From Agelaius tricolor (Eukaryota > Chordata > Aves > Passeriformes > Icteridae): a stretch of DNA of 64,000 nucleotides. Where the stretch lies: contig JALJCS010000004.1 in NCBI GenBank assembly GCA_023055355.1, positions 29,664,744 to 29,728,743 on the forward strand, written 5' to 3'. The notes beneath the pieces were generated by a model that worked only from the letters and a program-made list of their open reading frames with translations, did no database searches and was not told the origin of the DNA. This document shows, piece after piece, positions 10,990 through 21,100 of this stretch (its first letter is position 1; each line of letters opens with the position of its first letter). A program made the position numbers and the translations under genes.

Positions 10990-13700
10990 AAGTGCATGTA
11001 CACTAATGCATGCAGCACGGATAAATAGCTGGAAGCCAAGCTACAGCAGGGAAGCTATGGCATGGTCACCATCACAGAAACATGGTGGGATGGCTCACAT
11101 GACTGGAGGGCTGAAATGGGTGGCTAGATCCTCAGAAGGGACAGGTGAAGTAGCAGAGGTGGGGGTGTGGCTGTGTATATTATGGAAGCTCTCAACACCA
11201 TGGAATTTGAAATTAATGATGATAAGGTCAAGTGCCTATGGGTGGGAATCAGTAGGAAGGCCAACAAGACCAACATCCTGGTGGGAGTCTGTTATAGATC
11301 ACCCAACCAGGATGAAGAAGTGGATGAATTATTCTATGAACAGCTGGAGGATGTTTCAAGATCACCAGCCCTTGTTGTTGTGGGAGACTTTAACCAGTTA
11401 TCAGCTGGGAACTCAACACAGCAGAGAAGAGGTAATCTAGGAGATTCTTAGACTGTATGGAGGACAACATCTTGACACAGCTGGTGAGAAAGCCTACCTG
11501 GGCTAGGCTTCTGCTAGACTGGCAGTTTACAAACAGAGAAGGTCTGGTGGACATGTGGTGGTCAGAGGCTGCCTGGGATACAGTGACTATGAAATAATAG
11601 TGTTCCCAATATTCAGTGAAACAAGGAGGGATATCAACAAAGCTTCCACTCTGGACTTCCAGAGGGTGGACTTCAGCCTATTCAAGAGACTGATTTGGAG
11701 AGTATCTTGGGAAATAGCTCTTAAAAACAAAGGGATTAAAGAAGGCTGGACATACGTCAAGAAAAAAATCTTGAAGGTGCAGGAACAGAGAGTCTCTATG
11801 TGCCAAAAGATGAGCCAATAGGAAGGATGACAAGCCTGGATGGGCAAGGAGGTTTTGAAGGAACTGAAGGAAACAAAGAGACCTTATGACCTTTGGAAAG
11901 AGGGGCAGGTAAGTCAGGAAATGTTTAAGAATGTTACTAAGTCATGTAGGAAAAAAAGTGAGAGAGGCAAAAGTCCAATTAGACCTTAATCTGACCACTT
12001 CTCTGAAGGATAATAAAAAATGTTTTTATTAATACATTAATGGCAAAAGGAGGGCAAGGACAACCTCTACTCTTTGTTGAATGGGGGAGGGAATTTAGTG
12101 ACTAAAGATGAGGAAAAGGCAGAGGTTCTTGACATCTTTGCCTCAGTTTTCAACAGTAAGACGGGCTTTCCTTAGGACAATGGGCCTCCTGTCCTTGTTT
12201 ATGGAGTCAGGGAGAAGAATAAACCCCCAGAATCCAGGAGGGAGTAGGTTAGAGTTCTGTTGAGTCATTTAGATCTCATAAGTCTATGGGATCCATCCTA
12301 GGGTGATGAGGAAGCTGGCCAAAGAGCTCACCAAGCCACTCTCCATCATCTGTCATCAGTCCTGGCTCACTGGGGATGTCCCAGATGACTGAAAGGTGGC
12401 CAGTGTGACACCCATCCACAAAAAAGGCCAGAAGAAGGATCTGGGAAACAAAAAGGGCCAAAAGATGGATCTGGGAAACTACAGGGCAGTCAGCCTCAGC
12501 TCAGTGCTGGGCAAGGTTATGGAACAGATCATCTTGAGTGCCATCACACGGCACCTACAGGATTTAGGTTAGCATGGATTTAGGAGGGGCAAGTCCTGCC
12601 TGGCCAACTTGATCTCCTTTTATGACCAGGTAACCTGCCTGGTGGATGCAGGAAAGGCTGTGGATGTTGGGATGTTGTCTACCTGGATTTCAGCAAGGCC
12701 ATTGACACTGTCTCCCACAGCACACTGCTGGAAAAGCTGGCAGCCCATGGCTTGGACAGGAGCACTCTGTGCTGGGTTCAGAACTGGCTGGATGGCTGGG
12801 CCCAAAGGGTGGAGGTGAATGGTTCTGCATCCAGGTATCACATCCAGTAGGGTCACCAGTGGTGTCCCCCAGGGATTTGTGTTGGGTCCAGTCCTGTTTA
12901 ACAACTACATTGATGACCTGGGTGAGGGGATTGAGTTCACCAGCAGCAAATTTGCAAATGACACCAAGCAGGGATCTGGCACTGATCTGTTGGAAGGTGG
13001 GAAGGCTCTGCAGAAGGACACAGACAGGCTGGATTGATGGGCCGAGTCCAACAATACAAAGTTTAATAAGTCCAAGTGCCAGGTCTTGAACTTGGCCCAC
13101 CACAACCCCAGGAAGTGCTCCAAGCTGGGGACGGGTTGGCTGCACAGCAACCAGGATGAAAAGGACCTGGGGGTGCTGGTGACAGCAGCTGAACGTGAGC
13201 CAGCAGTGCCCAGGTGTCCAAGAAGGTCAATGGCATCCTGGCCTGTGCCAGCAATAGTGTGGCCAGCAGGACAAGGATAGTGACTGTCTGACTGTCCCCC
13301 TGTATTAGGCACTGCTGGGGCCACACCTTGAGTGCTGTGTCCAGTTCTGGGTCCCTCAGTTTAGAAAGGATGCTGACATGCTCAAACATGTCCAGAGGAG
13401 GGCAACAAGGCTGATGAGGGGTCTAGAACCCAAGCCCTAATAAGAGTGGCTGAGGGAGCTGGGATTGTTTAGCCTGGAAGTGATGGTTAGGGAAGACTTC
13501 ATCACTCTCTCCCTGAAAGGAGGCTGTAGTCAAATGGGGGTGGGTCTCTTCTCCCAAGCAACCAACAACAGGACTAGAGTACATGGCCTTAAGCTGTGCC
13601 AGGACAAGCTTAGACTAAACATTACAAAAATATTCTTTATAGAAAGAGTAGTTGGGCACTAGAATGAGCTGCACAGGGAGGTGGTGGAGTCACCGTCCCT
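10990..13700 (+). pseudogene. CR1 ORF2 remnant (endonuclease and reverse transcriptase)
   Basis: CR1 ORF2 makes the target-nicking endonuclease and the reverse transcriptase. The apurinic-type endonuclease is visible at about 11040-11400: an ITETWWD-like block near 11070-11090 in broken frames, then ILVGVCYRSPNQDEE and VVVGDFNQ at 11275-11400. The RT is visible at about 12470-13040: a SLSSVLGKVMEQ-like block, then [14 protein letters not shown] and FANDTK. The catalytic box normally read as FADD is FAND: the codon at 12957-12959 is AAT in place of GAT, a single G-to-A change removing one metal-binding Asp. Stops and frameshifts separate the blocks. Antisense open frames here, including one of 151 codons at 12690-13145 (minus), are shadows of the RT. 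Confidence 0.8.
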
Positions 13701-13832
13701 GGAGATATTAAAAAACAGACTGGATGTGGCACTTTGTGCCATGGTATAGTTGATAAGGTGGTGTTTAGTCATAGGTTGGACTTGATGATCTCCATGGCCT
13801 TTTCCAACCTTGATAATTCTGTGATTCTGTGA

Positions 13833-14134
13833 AGAAGCATGCCAACATGAGCAAAAAGCTCCTAACTGAACTCATAACATAAAAAGGAACTTCACAAGGT
13901 ATGAAATCAAAGATACATGACCCAAGAAGAGTTTCTATCTGATATTGCAGCAATAGAGTTAGAAAGGCTGCCTTGACCTTTGTAGTCAGCTAGCATCGAA
14001 TCTGGCAAGGGATATGAAGGACAACAAGAAAGGCTTCTTCCACATGTCTATGAACAGCAAAGGAAGACTCAGAAAAATATCGGACTGATATGAGAATTTA
14101 TGAGAAATAAAGAGGTCAAGTTATTTGATGCCTT
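13833..14134 (+). mobile_element. outer CR1 LINE, middle part (ORF2 linker)
   Basis: Starts immediately after the inner CR1 tail. It matches the CR1 linker between endonuclease and RT: AGCTCCTAACTGAACTCA at about 13858, a TAGAGTTAGAAAGGCTG segment at about 13955, TCTGGCAAGGGATATGAAGG at about 14000, then ACAACAAGAAAGGCTTCTTC. It ends near GATGCCTT at 14127-14134. In strand, order and content it continues the 9408-9674 fragment. A further CR1 segment starting with similar GATGCCTTT sequence lies at 16780, so the same element may resume there. Confidence 0.7.
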
Positions 14135-14563
14135 AGGATATTATGTTTTATATTTTTCATATATTTGTAATTTTTTAGTGTATAACTCTAAACTCCATAT
14201 ACAGTGCCAGCTACCGGCTTCCCATTTTGGTCAGAGAAAACAGTTACTCTGTAGGCCTGGGAATCAAGGACACCTTACTGTCTCAGAAGTGTAAATGAAG
14301 TGAGTTGGGGGGGGGGCAGATAAACTTGGAGTAAAATGACTTAATTACCTGAAGCTGTAATTGGAAGATTAATCCCCAATATCCAAATGGACCAAACTTA
14401 GAAAAGTGTTAAAAGTCATGACCCATTGTCCATTTTGGGTATAGCTCCTGGGAGGCTCTGTCTGCCCAAGGTGTACCTGAAGACCTTTCAATAAATATAA
14501 CCATTTTTTACTCCCTTAATTTTGTCTGACCTCTGTTTTTAGGTAAGCCCAAAACAGGCATCA
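14135..14563 (+). mobile_element. candidate ERV LTR, plus strand
   Basis: Called from its 3' part. AATAAA is at 14490-14495; about 65 bp later an AACAGGCATCA end at 14553-14563 is followed within 5 bases by a sequence resembling a retroviral primer-binding site (14569). No matching right-hand LTR was found, and the left end is not fixed: there is no TG start or target-site duplication I trust. A start near 14356 (TGTAATTGG) would give only about 200 bp. It may be a diverged gammaretrovirus-like or other ERV LTR. Confidence 0.5.
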
Positions 14564-14568
14564 GTTCC

Positions 14569-14586
14569 TGGTGACCCAGATGGGAA
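14569..14586 (+). promoter_or_regulatory. retroviral primer-binding-site-like sequence
   Basis: TGGTGACCC at 14569-14577 equals the first nine bases of the tRNA-Trp-type primer site known from avian leukosis-type viruses; the following nine match only in part. Its place just after an LTR-like 3' end is what makes it credible. It may be a decayed or different tRNA primer site. Confidence 0.45.
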
Positions 14587-15017
14587 AAGGAGACTTCTAG
14601 AAAATCCTCTGGACTGAGGAAGACCCAGTTGCTCTTCCCCCCCACTGCCAGCACTTCGGGGGGGGCAGTGGCCACAGTCCAGGGGGTGTCAGAGCCCAGG
14701 AATCCTCCACATCTAACACAAAGGCACCTGAGTAAGCAAGTTAAAAGCAGTGTTTTGTTGTTAGCACCTAGGTTTAGCGTTAAGATATCATTCATTTTGT
14801 TTGGTGTGTGGAAGGATCTGAAGGATCCAAGGGGGAGGTTTCTTGTTTGTTTGTCATTACCCCCATTTGCTCATAAAGTAGGGGGTGAATGCCCCCTGAA
14901 AGAGTGGAGTTTTAGTACTGCAGTGGCAAATTTTGGTCTGGGGCCAGTGGTGGCAAAGTGACTTAGGCCCCACCCTGCTGGTCCAGAGGTTGTGAGTTGG
15001 AATCCTGTGTGGTCCTT
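14587..15017 (+). mobile_element. probable ERV leader region
   Basis: Follows the primer-site-like sequence and runs to the insertion point of a solo LTR at 15018. It contains C- and G-runs (about 14637-14670) that can pair. No gag-type frame can be defended; a 110-codon frame at 14629-14961 has no recognisable domain. It includes a tRNA-like A-box and B-box arrangement at 14949-15004. Confidence 0.4.
14949..15004 (+). other. tRNA-like A-box and B-box relic
   Basis: TGGCAAAGTGACTTAGGC at 14951-14968 resembles a pol III A box, and GAGTTGGAATCC at about 14993-15004 resembles a B box with one change (GG in place of CG). Spacing of about 40 bases suits a tRNA. No convincing acceptor stem was found, so this is not called a tRNA gene. 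Confidence 0.3.
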
Positions 15018-15693
15018 TGCTGGAATGCATGAAATTGAAGCCTCCCTGAGTCCCTCAGAGAGAGAAAGGGATGCAGGGATTAATTAGAACCTTTAGAGAA
15101 ACTGAAATATATGCCACACAGACATGAAGTAGGAGTGTAAGTTTTAGTTTTAAGTAAGTAGAAATATATCTTGAGTGCCTTAAGAGACTGTGTGAGCTAG
15201 TAAAAAGCCCTAAAGCCTAATTTAAAGTTCAGTAGTGTTACCTTTCACAAAATTAACTTAGCTCCAGATATAATGAAAACAGAACATTGCTTGCATTTCT
15301 AGGTAGACCAGATAGAACTATTTGCATGAACAGATTGAACTGTACACATAGATTTTGTGTAAGAACCAACATTACTTTCTCACATTAGAATTAATCTCGG
15401 ATAGGTGTAGGAAGAATGCTTTAGAATAGTGTTTTTAGCTGATGGGATGATTTATGAGTAAAATCCCCTGTATTGGAGTGCAAAGTGGTGGTAGTAGCTT
15501 CTGCCAGCAGCTACTGCTTCTGCTGGTTCTGCTTGGAACATCGAGACTCTATGCCAGAAAGCTTTTAGCACAGATTTTAATACTTTCAACTCTTTGCCTT
15601 CAAGGCTGATGTATTCATTCAATAAACAACTTTACAACAACCAACAACTGCTCCCGTCTCTTTGAAGATGCAAGACCCACTCATAACTCGACA
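15018..15693 (+). mobile_element. solo ERV LTR with perfect 6-bp target duplication
   Basis: Starts TGCTGG and ends CGACA, the TG…CA ends of an LTR, and is flanked on both sides by GTCCTT (15012-15017 and 15694-15699). A 6-bp duplication is typical of ERVK-like integration, though other ERV groups vary. AATAAA at 15621-15626 gives plus orientation; about 70 bp of U5-like sequence follow. Length is 676 bp. No internal retroviral sequence lies between the duplications, so this is a solo LTR formed by recombination. It interrupts the leader-like sequence of the ERV that starts further left, so it is younger than that element. Confidence 0.8.
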
Positions 15694-15699
15694 GTCCTT

Positions 15700-16410
15700 G
15701 TTCTCTCTCTCTCCCTGATTATTACTGTTAGCCTTTAGGTCACTTCATTTAAATTTTGTGGGTTTTTTCCCTGTTTCGTGGACAATGGGGTGAGACTTCT
15801 CATGTGAAGATACAGCACAAATACCTAGAGATTCCCCTTTAAGCTTAATATTGAAAAATTGGCAAAGATTAACAGGCAAAAATTCATTGCTTTCAAAACC
15901 CAAATTGATCAGACACTCAGAACTAATGTGGCCAACTTATAAATTAGACAACAATGGGACATGCCTGAATTTGGCAGTTTAGATGAGGTATTAATATCAA
16001 ATTTAATGTCTCACATATGCCAAAACTGGTTTTTCGAAGAACTTGAGTACACTAGGCTTTTTTATATTTTTATCACTTAAGGAAAGGATACTAGGACCTA
16101 AGAAAGATCATAATATGAAGCTTTTAAGAAACAGTGGAAAAAACTATGAAAAGAAGAAGCCTGCTCTCAGCCTACCATGTGTGAGGAGTGGGGAGGAGGT
16201 GGAAATGGGTTTAGTGCCTTTTTGCCTGAGCCTTTACCAGTAAAACTAGCCATAAGGCAATGCATGGCTCAGACAGCAGAAGGAAAGTGTGGAGCAAGGA
16301 AGACTGGCTCTCAGTGCAGTAGCACCAGGCTAGAGAGCACTTAAATGACATAGAGAAGTCCCTGGCTGTCATGTCAGCATCACAACGTAATGACTGGCTC
16401 AGCCAGGGCT
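15700..16410 (+). other. unassigned, possible ERV internal sequence
   Basis: Continues from the right target duplication of the solo LTR and presumably belonged to the ERV it inserted into. Translation gives short frames with stops and no retroviral domain I can name with confidence. No pol or env sequence is seen. Confidence 0.3.
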
Positions 16411-16767
16411 TGTGGAGAAAGAAATAAACAGGGACAGGTATGATGGAGTAGCCCAGAAAAGTAAAAAACTTTAATAACAAGCAAAACAACAAAGGAAAGA
16501 AGCTGTGCACAGTACAGGGTGTCCTCCAAAGACCAAAAAATGTGGGAAACACAACAATATATAACAGTTGATCCGAGGGCAGGGAAGCAATCATCAACGA
16601 GAACTAAGAGCGTTGCCTTATATGTAAAACACTGTTAACCAATCATAAACAAGAACTCAGAACATAACCTTATATGGCACAACAGCATTAACATAACTAT
16701 ACCCACAATCTTGTTCTCCTTGCCATAACCCAACTAGATGTTTCCTTTCTTAATATCCTGCTTCCCA
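16411..16767 (-). mobile_element. candidate ERV LTR, minus strand
   Basis: On the minus strand: a U3-like part with an ATTGGTTAAC element (inverted CCAAT, reverse complement at about 16638) and ATATAAGG-type sequences, then ATTAAAG (reverse complement near 16468), then a U5-like end finishing CTCCACA at 16411. The ends are tentative. The flanks AGGGCT (16405-16410) and AGACCT (16768-16773) match at only four of six bases. A 128-codon minus frame (16211-16597) is not retroviral as far as I can see. Confidence 0.45.
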
Positions 16768-16774
16768 AGACCTT

Positions 16775-18184
16775 AAGTAGATGCCTTTGTTCTTAACAAA
16801 GGTTAGCTCACCATCCATCCCAGCCAATTGAACTCCCATACATGGCCCCTGACACTTGGCATCACAAGTGCTGAGGAAGCTGGCTGACATCGTTGTGATG
16901 CCACTGTTGATTATCTTTGAGCAGTCATAGCAACTGGGAGAGGTTGCAGAAGACTGGAAGAGAGGAAAGAACATTCCTATATTCAAGAAGGCCAAGGGAG
17001 TATCTAGAAAATACAGATCAATGTGTTTTATTTCAATTGCATCTGGAAGACATTTCCATGAAAGAAAAGCAGGAGATTTGAATAAGCCGGCATGGATTTA
17101 CAAAGTGAAATAATGCTTATAGAACCTAATAGCTTACTATGATGAGGTGAAATTGCTTCAGCACTCCAGCTTCTCCAGGAGTGCTGTGGGAGAGAGCACC
17201 AAAGGCTTTATTGAAGTCCTGGTAGAAACATTCCTCTCAGCTTTTCCTGCATCTGGTAAGAGGGTCACCGTGTTGTAAAAAGAGATCATGTTAGTCAAGC
17301 AACACTTTTCATTATTGTTTTACATCTTCATTTGTAATTGGTATGAGAAAGAGAGTGTACCCTTCAGGGAGTTTTAAAATGGTGTAGAACTGGGAAAAGC
17401 TGCTCACAAGTGATGTGATTGTGCTGCCATTCAAAGCATTCATCACAGGTTGGACACTTTGGCATAGAAGGATGTCGTGTTTAACAAATGGAAGGGCAAA
17501 ATCCTGCCTTGCAAATAAATAAACAGGGTATTTAGTCCCTCATTCAGCTGAGAGATCACCTGGCTGAAAAGGAGTTTTGCAGGGAAAGACCCTGGGTCTT
17601 GCAAGACACCTCATTAACCATGAACCAGTGGTGCACCCTTACAGCAAAATAGGAGAATAGTATCGTATAAGGTATGTTAGAAAGGGCATTGCCAGCCCTT
17701 TCAGCAGAGATGATCCCTCCCTTCTGATCAGTACTGATGAGACAATGTCTGGAATACTGTGTCTAGTGTGGGCTCTGAACTTCAAGCAAGACACAGACTT
17801 CACAGAGCATATCCACCTCAGGGTAACAAAGATGATGAAATGACTGGAGCATTTGTCATATGTGAAGACTGCTACAAGTGTTTAGCCTGTGGAAAAGTCT
17901 CAAGGAGCATCTTATTATTATTATCTGGCAGGAGAGAATGAAGAAAACAGAACTAAACATTTTCAATGGTGTGCAGAGAACAAACAGCAATGAGCACAAA
18001 TTAAAAAATAGTAAATTCAGTGTAAACACAAGGAAACCCTTTTTCTGAGAGCATCTCCATCTTTGGTGACACAGAAAATCTGACTGGACACAGTGCTGGA
18101 TAAAATGTGGTAGGTGACCTTGCTGTAGCAGATAGATAGAATAGATGATCTTAAGATCCCTTCCAACCTAAATGATTCTGTGAT
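16775..18184 (+). mobile_element. CR1 LINE, RT to 3' tail; probably right part of the outer CR1
   Basis: Recognisable CR1 blocks in order: a GAGGAAGCTGGCTGACATCG segment (about 16870), GCAGAAGACTGGAAGAG (about 16945), an AAGCCGGCATGGATTTAC segment (about 17085), a CCTGGCTGAAAAGGA segment (about 17560), a TGACTGGAGCATTTGTCATA segment (about 17840), and the 3' end TTCCAACCTAAATGATTCTGTGA ending at 18184. It is heavily diverged, with stops in every frame. It starts with the CR1 segment expected to follow 14134, so I infer it is the same old insertion separated by retroviral DNA. It could instead be an independent copy. Confidence 0.75.
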
Positions 18185-21100
18185 TTGGCTTTTCCATGAA
18201 CCCAAAATGTTAGCGGTAATTTTGGAGGAAATTATCACCTCATCATGATGTTCTAAATCAGATAACTGTCCAAATTAACAATTCCTGCTGGTTGAACAAT
18301 CCCAATCACTGCTACCTGACTGGTACAAATTGCAGCATAAATTTAGAGAAAGGGAATGTAATGGAAGCATCCATCAATATTTATTTACTTTTATGGATAT
18401 ATTGTTCCTTCCACATTTATAACAAAGTGCACACATAAAGCTTTGTTGCAATTCTGACCCTGCCCTAATGTGTCAGATTAACTTTTAGTTTTTCAATTAT
18501 CTTTCTCCGCCCCAGCCCCTCAAGAAAGATAGTAGCTGCAGAAATTTATCTTCTCCATAGCTGTAACCATAGCAACCCAAACAGTTCATTTGCTGTCTCA
18601 AATAATGTGCACAACAGTCTGACTAACAATTCAGTGAGGACATTGACAAATGATCTCGGTATTCAGGCAGACATTTAAAATATGCAGATATTTGTCTGAA
18701 TTTTAATATGACCGACGGATACTCAAATGATAAAATGCGTGATTCTTAAATGAAATGAAAGAAAACTTTTCCCTTAGGATACTTTTCATTAAAGGTTTCA
18801 AAACAGAGATGAATATATTTGGTGGGATAGATTCTCTTCTAGAGATAAGAGATATTTTGTTCATATGTGAGAACTTTCTTTTCCTAGACATTGTTTTTTT
18901 TTTTATTAGCCAATCAGCAAGGGAAGAAGAGCAAAAAATGTCTTCTCCCTCTCTCTTCTCATTCCCCCTTGCCCCATCCCTCCCCCAAGATAACTGAATA
19001 TTCAAGGAAAGAAGAGCAGCTTTTGAAAAACTCAACAGAACTTAATTACATGGGAAAAGCCAGCGTGTGGTCCACTGGCATTATCATTAATCTGATAAGA
19101 AAGCAAGAGAAGTCAGCCTCTTTGCATGTTAAATATTGACCTTCCTGATGAGAATTAGCATGTGACTCTCCCAGAGGAACTGCATGTCAGGTAGAAGCTG
19201 AGCACATTTTTACAATGAGGTTTGTTACACACAAAAATAGATATACCAAAGAAACTCTGGAATGTCCATTGCTAGAGATACCAGACAAGGTTATGATCAT
19301 TCTAATGGAACTTTGAAGTTGTTTCTGTCTTGACTGGGATTTGTACCAGATGACCTCAAGAGATCCCTTTCAATCCAGATTCTGGCTCCATTGCTTGTCC
19401 TCACATAAGTCTTACGAAATAGTTCCGAAATTAATAAGCTTTCAGTCTCTGTTCATAAATACTGGATTCTTACTAGACAGACAAAGGTAAAAGACCCTTT
19501 TTTTCATAACTAATCCATCTCCAGCATTTCCAAGACTATGAGGTCAGTATTTCTTTTAAAATAGCATTGTACTTCAAAAACACATTACCTCATTTGTAAT
19601 GCTTCCTATTCTGACCATTCATTTTTTGCAGGGAATGCAGAACACTGTCAACATTTCACATGTGCAGCTACCCTTCAACATTGGTCTTTACTGCAGATGC
19701 AATGTTGAAACTATCATTATCTGTGTACTGAACTTCCCCACCAATGGAATCTAGATGTCAGCTCCTCTTTCCTGGCTTCTCACCTGGCTTTCTGTCAAAA
19801 ATAACAAAGACAGTCATGTGAGGTGAACTTTTTGTGCTTAATTTCTTTCGTCTTCTAGCACTTGCATAACAGCATATTCCATTCAAGTGGAATTTAAACA
19901 GTGACTTCCCAAGTTGACAAACAAGATGTTCATGAGGAAAAGAACTACTTTAACACAGACTGTCAAAGAAATGTATAGTATGTCCCCAACAACTTTACTG
20001 ATGCTAAACAAATAATGAAACAGCCCTCCCAAGGGGGAAAAACACTGAAACCCATGCAAAAATTATGTATTTGTCCTCAGGCCCCAAGAAACAAGAGCCC
20101 TTAGTTAGTTATTGTAAAAGTCTGTAGTGACCTACATGTTTGCAAAGTTAATACTCACCAATAAAATCCCCCCAAAAAAAAAGAAAAGAAAAGAAAAAAT
20201 CCACGAAAGGAACCTAAACCAACTATTTTCATACTATTTACTGGAAGACCAGTAGTGAATGAGGTTCGCAAATGCAAAGTATGTTCTTTGTTAAGCAAAA
20301 GAGCATCATAAAAGAACTGGTCCTAATTGTTGAAACAAATCAACTGCTGGCTCCAGGTGTTCCTCAGATGGTAATCCCAGCACGATCATGATTAGAAAAA
20401 AATGAACCTCTCACAATCATGACTTTACACTTTTGACAATAATTCTTCAGCAATGGTTTCCATTTCAATTTACCTTAGTTTTTGGAGAAAGTCAAAGTTT
20501 CCTGTTTCAATTTTTTCCTTGCCATAACTGAAAGCTCAGAGAAGCATCTGAAAAGGGAACCATACCCTAGTTAGTAAGTAGAAAAAAAAAAAAATTCTAA
20601 AAATAAAACAGAATTGGCAATTTCAATGGGACTAAATGTTGCCAAGAAGAAAGAAGACACATTGACTCTGCTTCAAGAATTATTAACAATAAGACTTTTT
20701 TTGAGATCTATGCAGACAAACAGCGCAAATTTCTTGAGCACCAGGAGATGGAATATATGTCCCTCATCTCCTGGACAACACCTCACTTGCTGAGTTAGAA
20801 GTGTGGTCCTGATATATTTGGGCCCTTGCCCTTCTCTTTGCCCTTGTCCTTGTTTCAGTGGTTTCTATATTTTTGAATATATGTATTTCTTAAATGTACC
20901 TGCATTTTTTTCTGTTCAAGAATGTAACTAAGGCTTAAAGAGTCCTGTTGAACACTCTCTAGCCCTGCTACTTTTGTCCCAATCCTTTTAGAAAGCAAAG
21001 GAAATAAACATGCAGATCTAAAAAATGCCAAGTGTAGGTACATCAAGCAGTGGCAACTGAAAACATTTTTAGGATGATTGTGTAAAACAGGAACTGAGTA

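Larger units (their letters stand above)
9675..13832 (+). mobile_element. nearly full-length CR1 LINE, dead
   Basis: A non-LTR retrotransposon of about 4.16 kb, close to the roughly 4.5 kb known for full CR1. In order it shows a 5' leader; an ORF1 remnant with a charged helix (about 10042-10134) and an esterase-like GDSILRG block (about 10447-10467); an ORF2 remnant with endonuclease (GDFN at 11383-11394) and reverse transcriptase (SGVPQG-type block at about 12858, FAND at 12951-12962); and the CR1 3' tail ending in ATTCTGTGATTCTGTGA at about 13816-13832. Frames are interrupted by many stops and frameshifts, so it cannot move by itself. Most genomic CR1 copies are short 5' truncations, so this length is uncommon. 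It lies inside an older CR1. The 5' boundary is estimated from where the outer CR1 breaks off. Confidence 0.85.

Noticed and set aside
12690..13145. 151-codon minus-strand frame, the longest I noted
   Set aside because: It is antisense to the CR1 reverse transcriptase.
15136..15693. LTR starting at TGTAAG (15136)
   Set aside because: No matching flanks there; a start at 15018 gives a perfect GTCCTT duplication.
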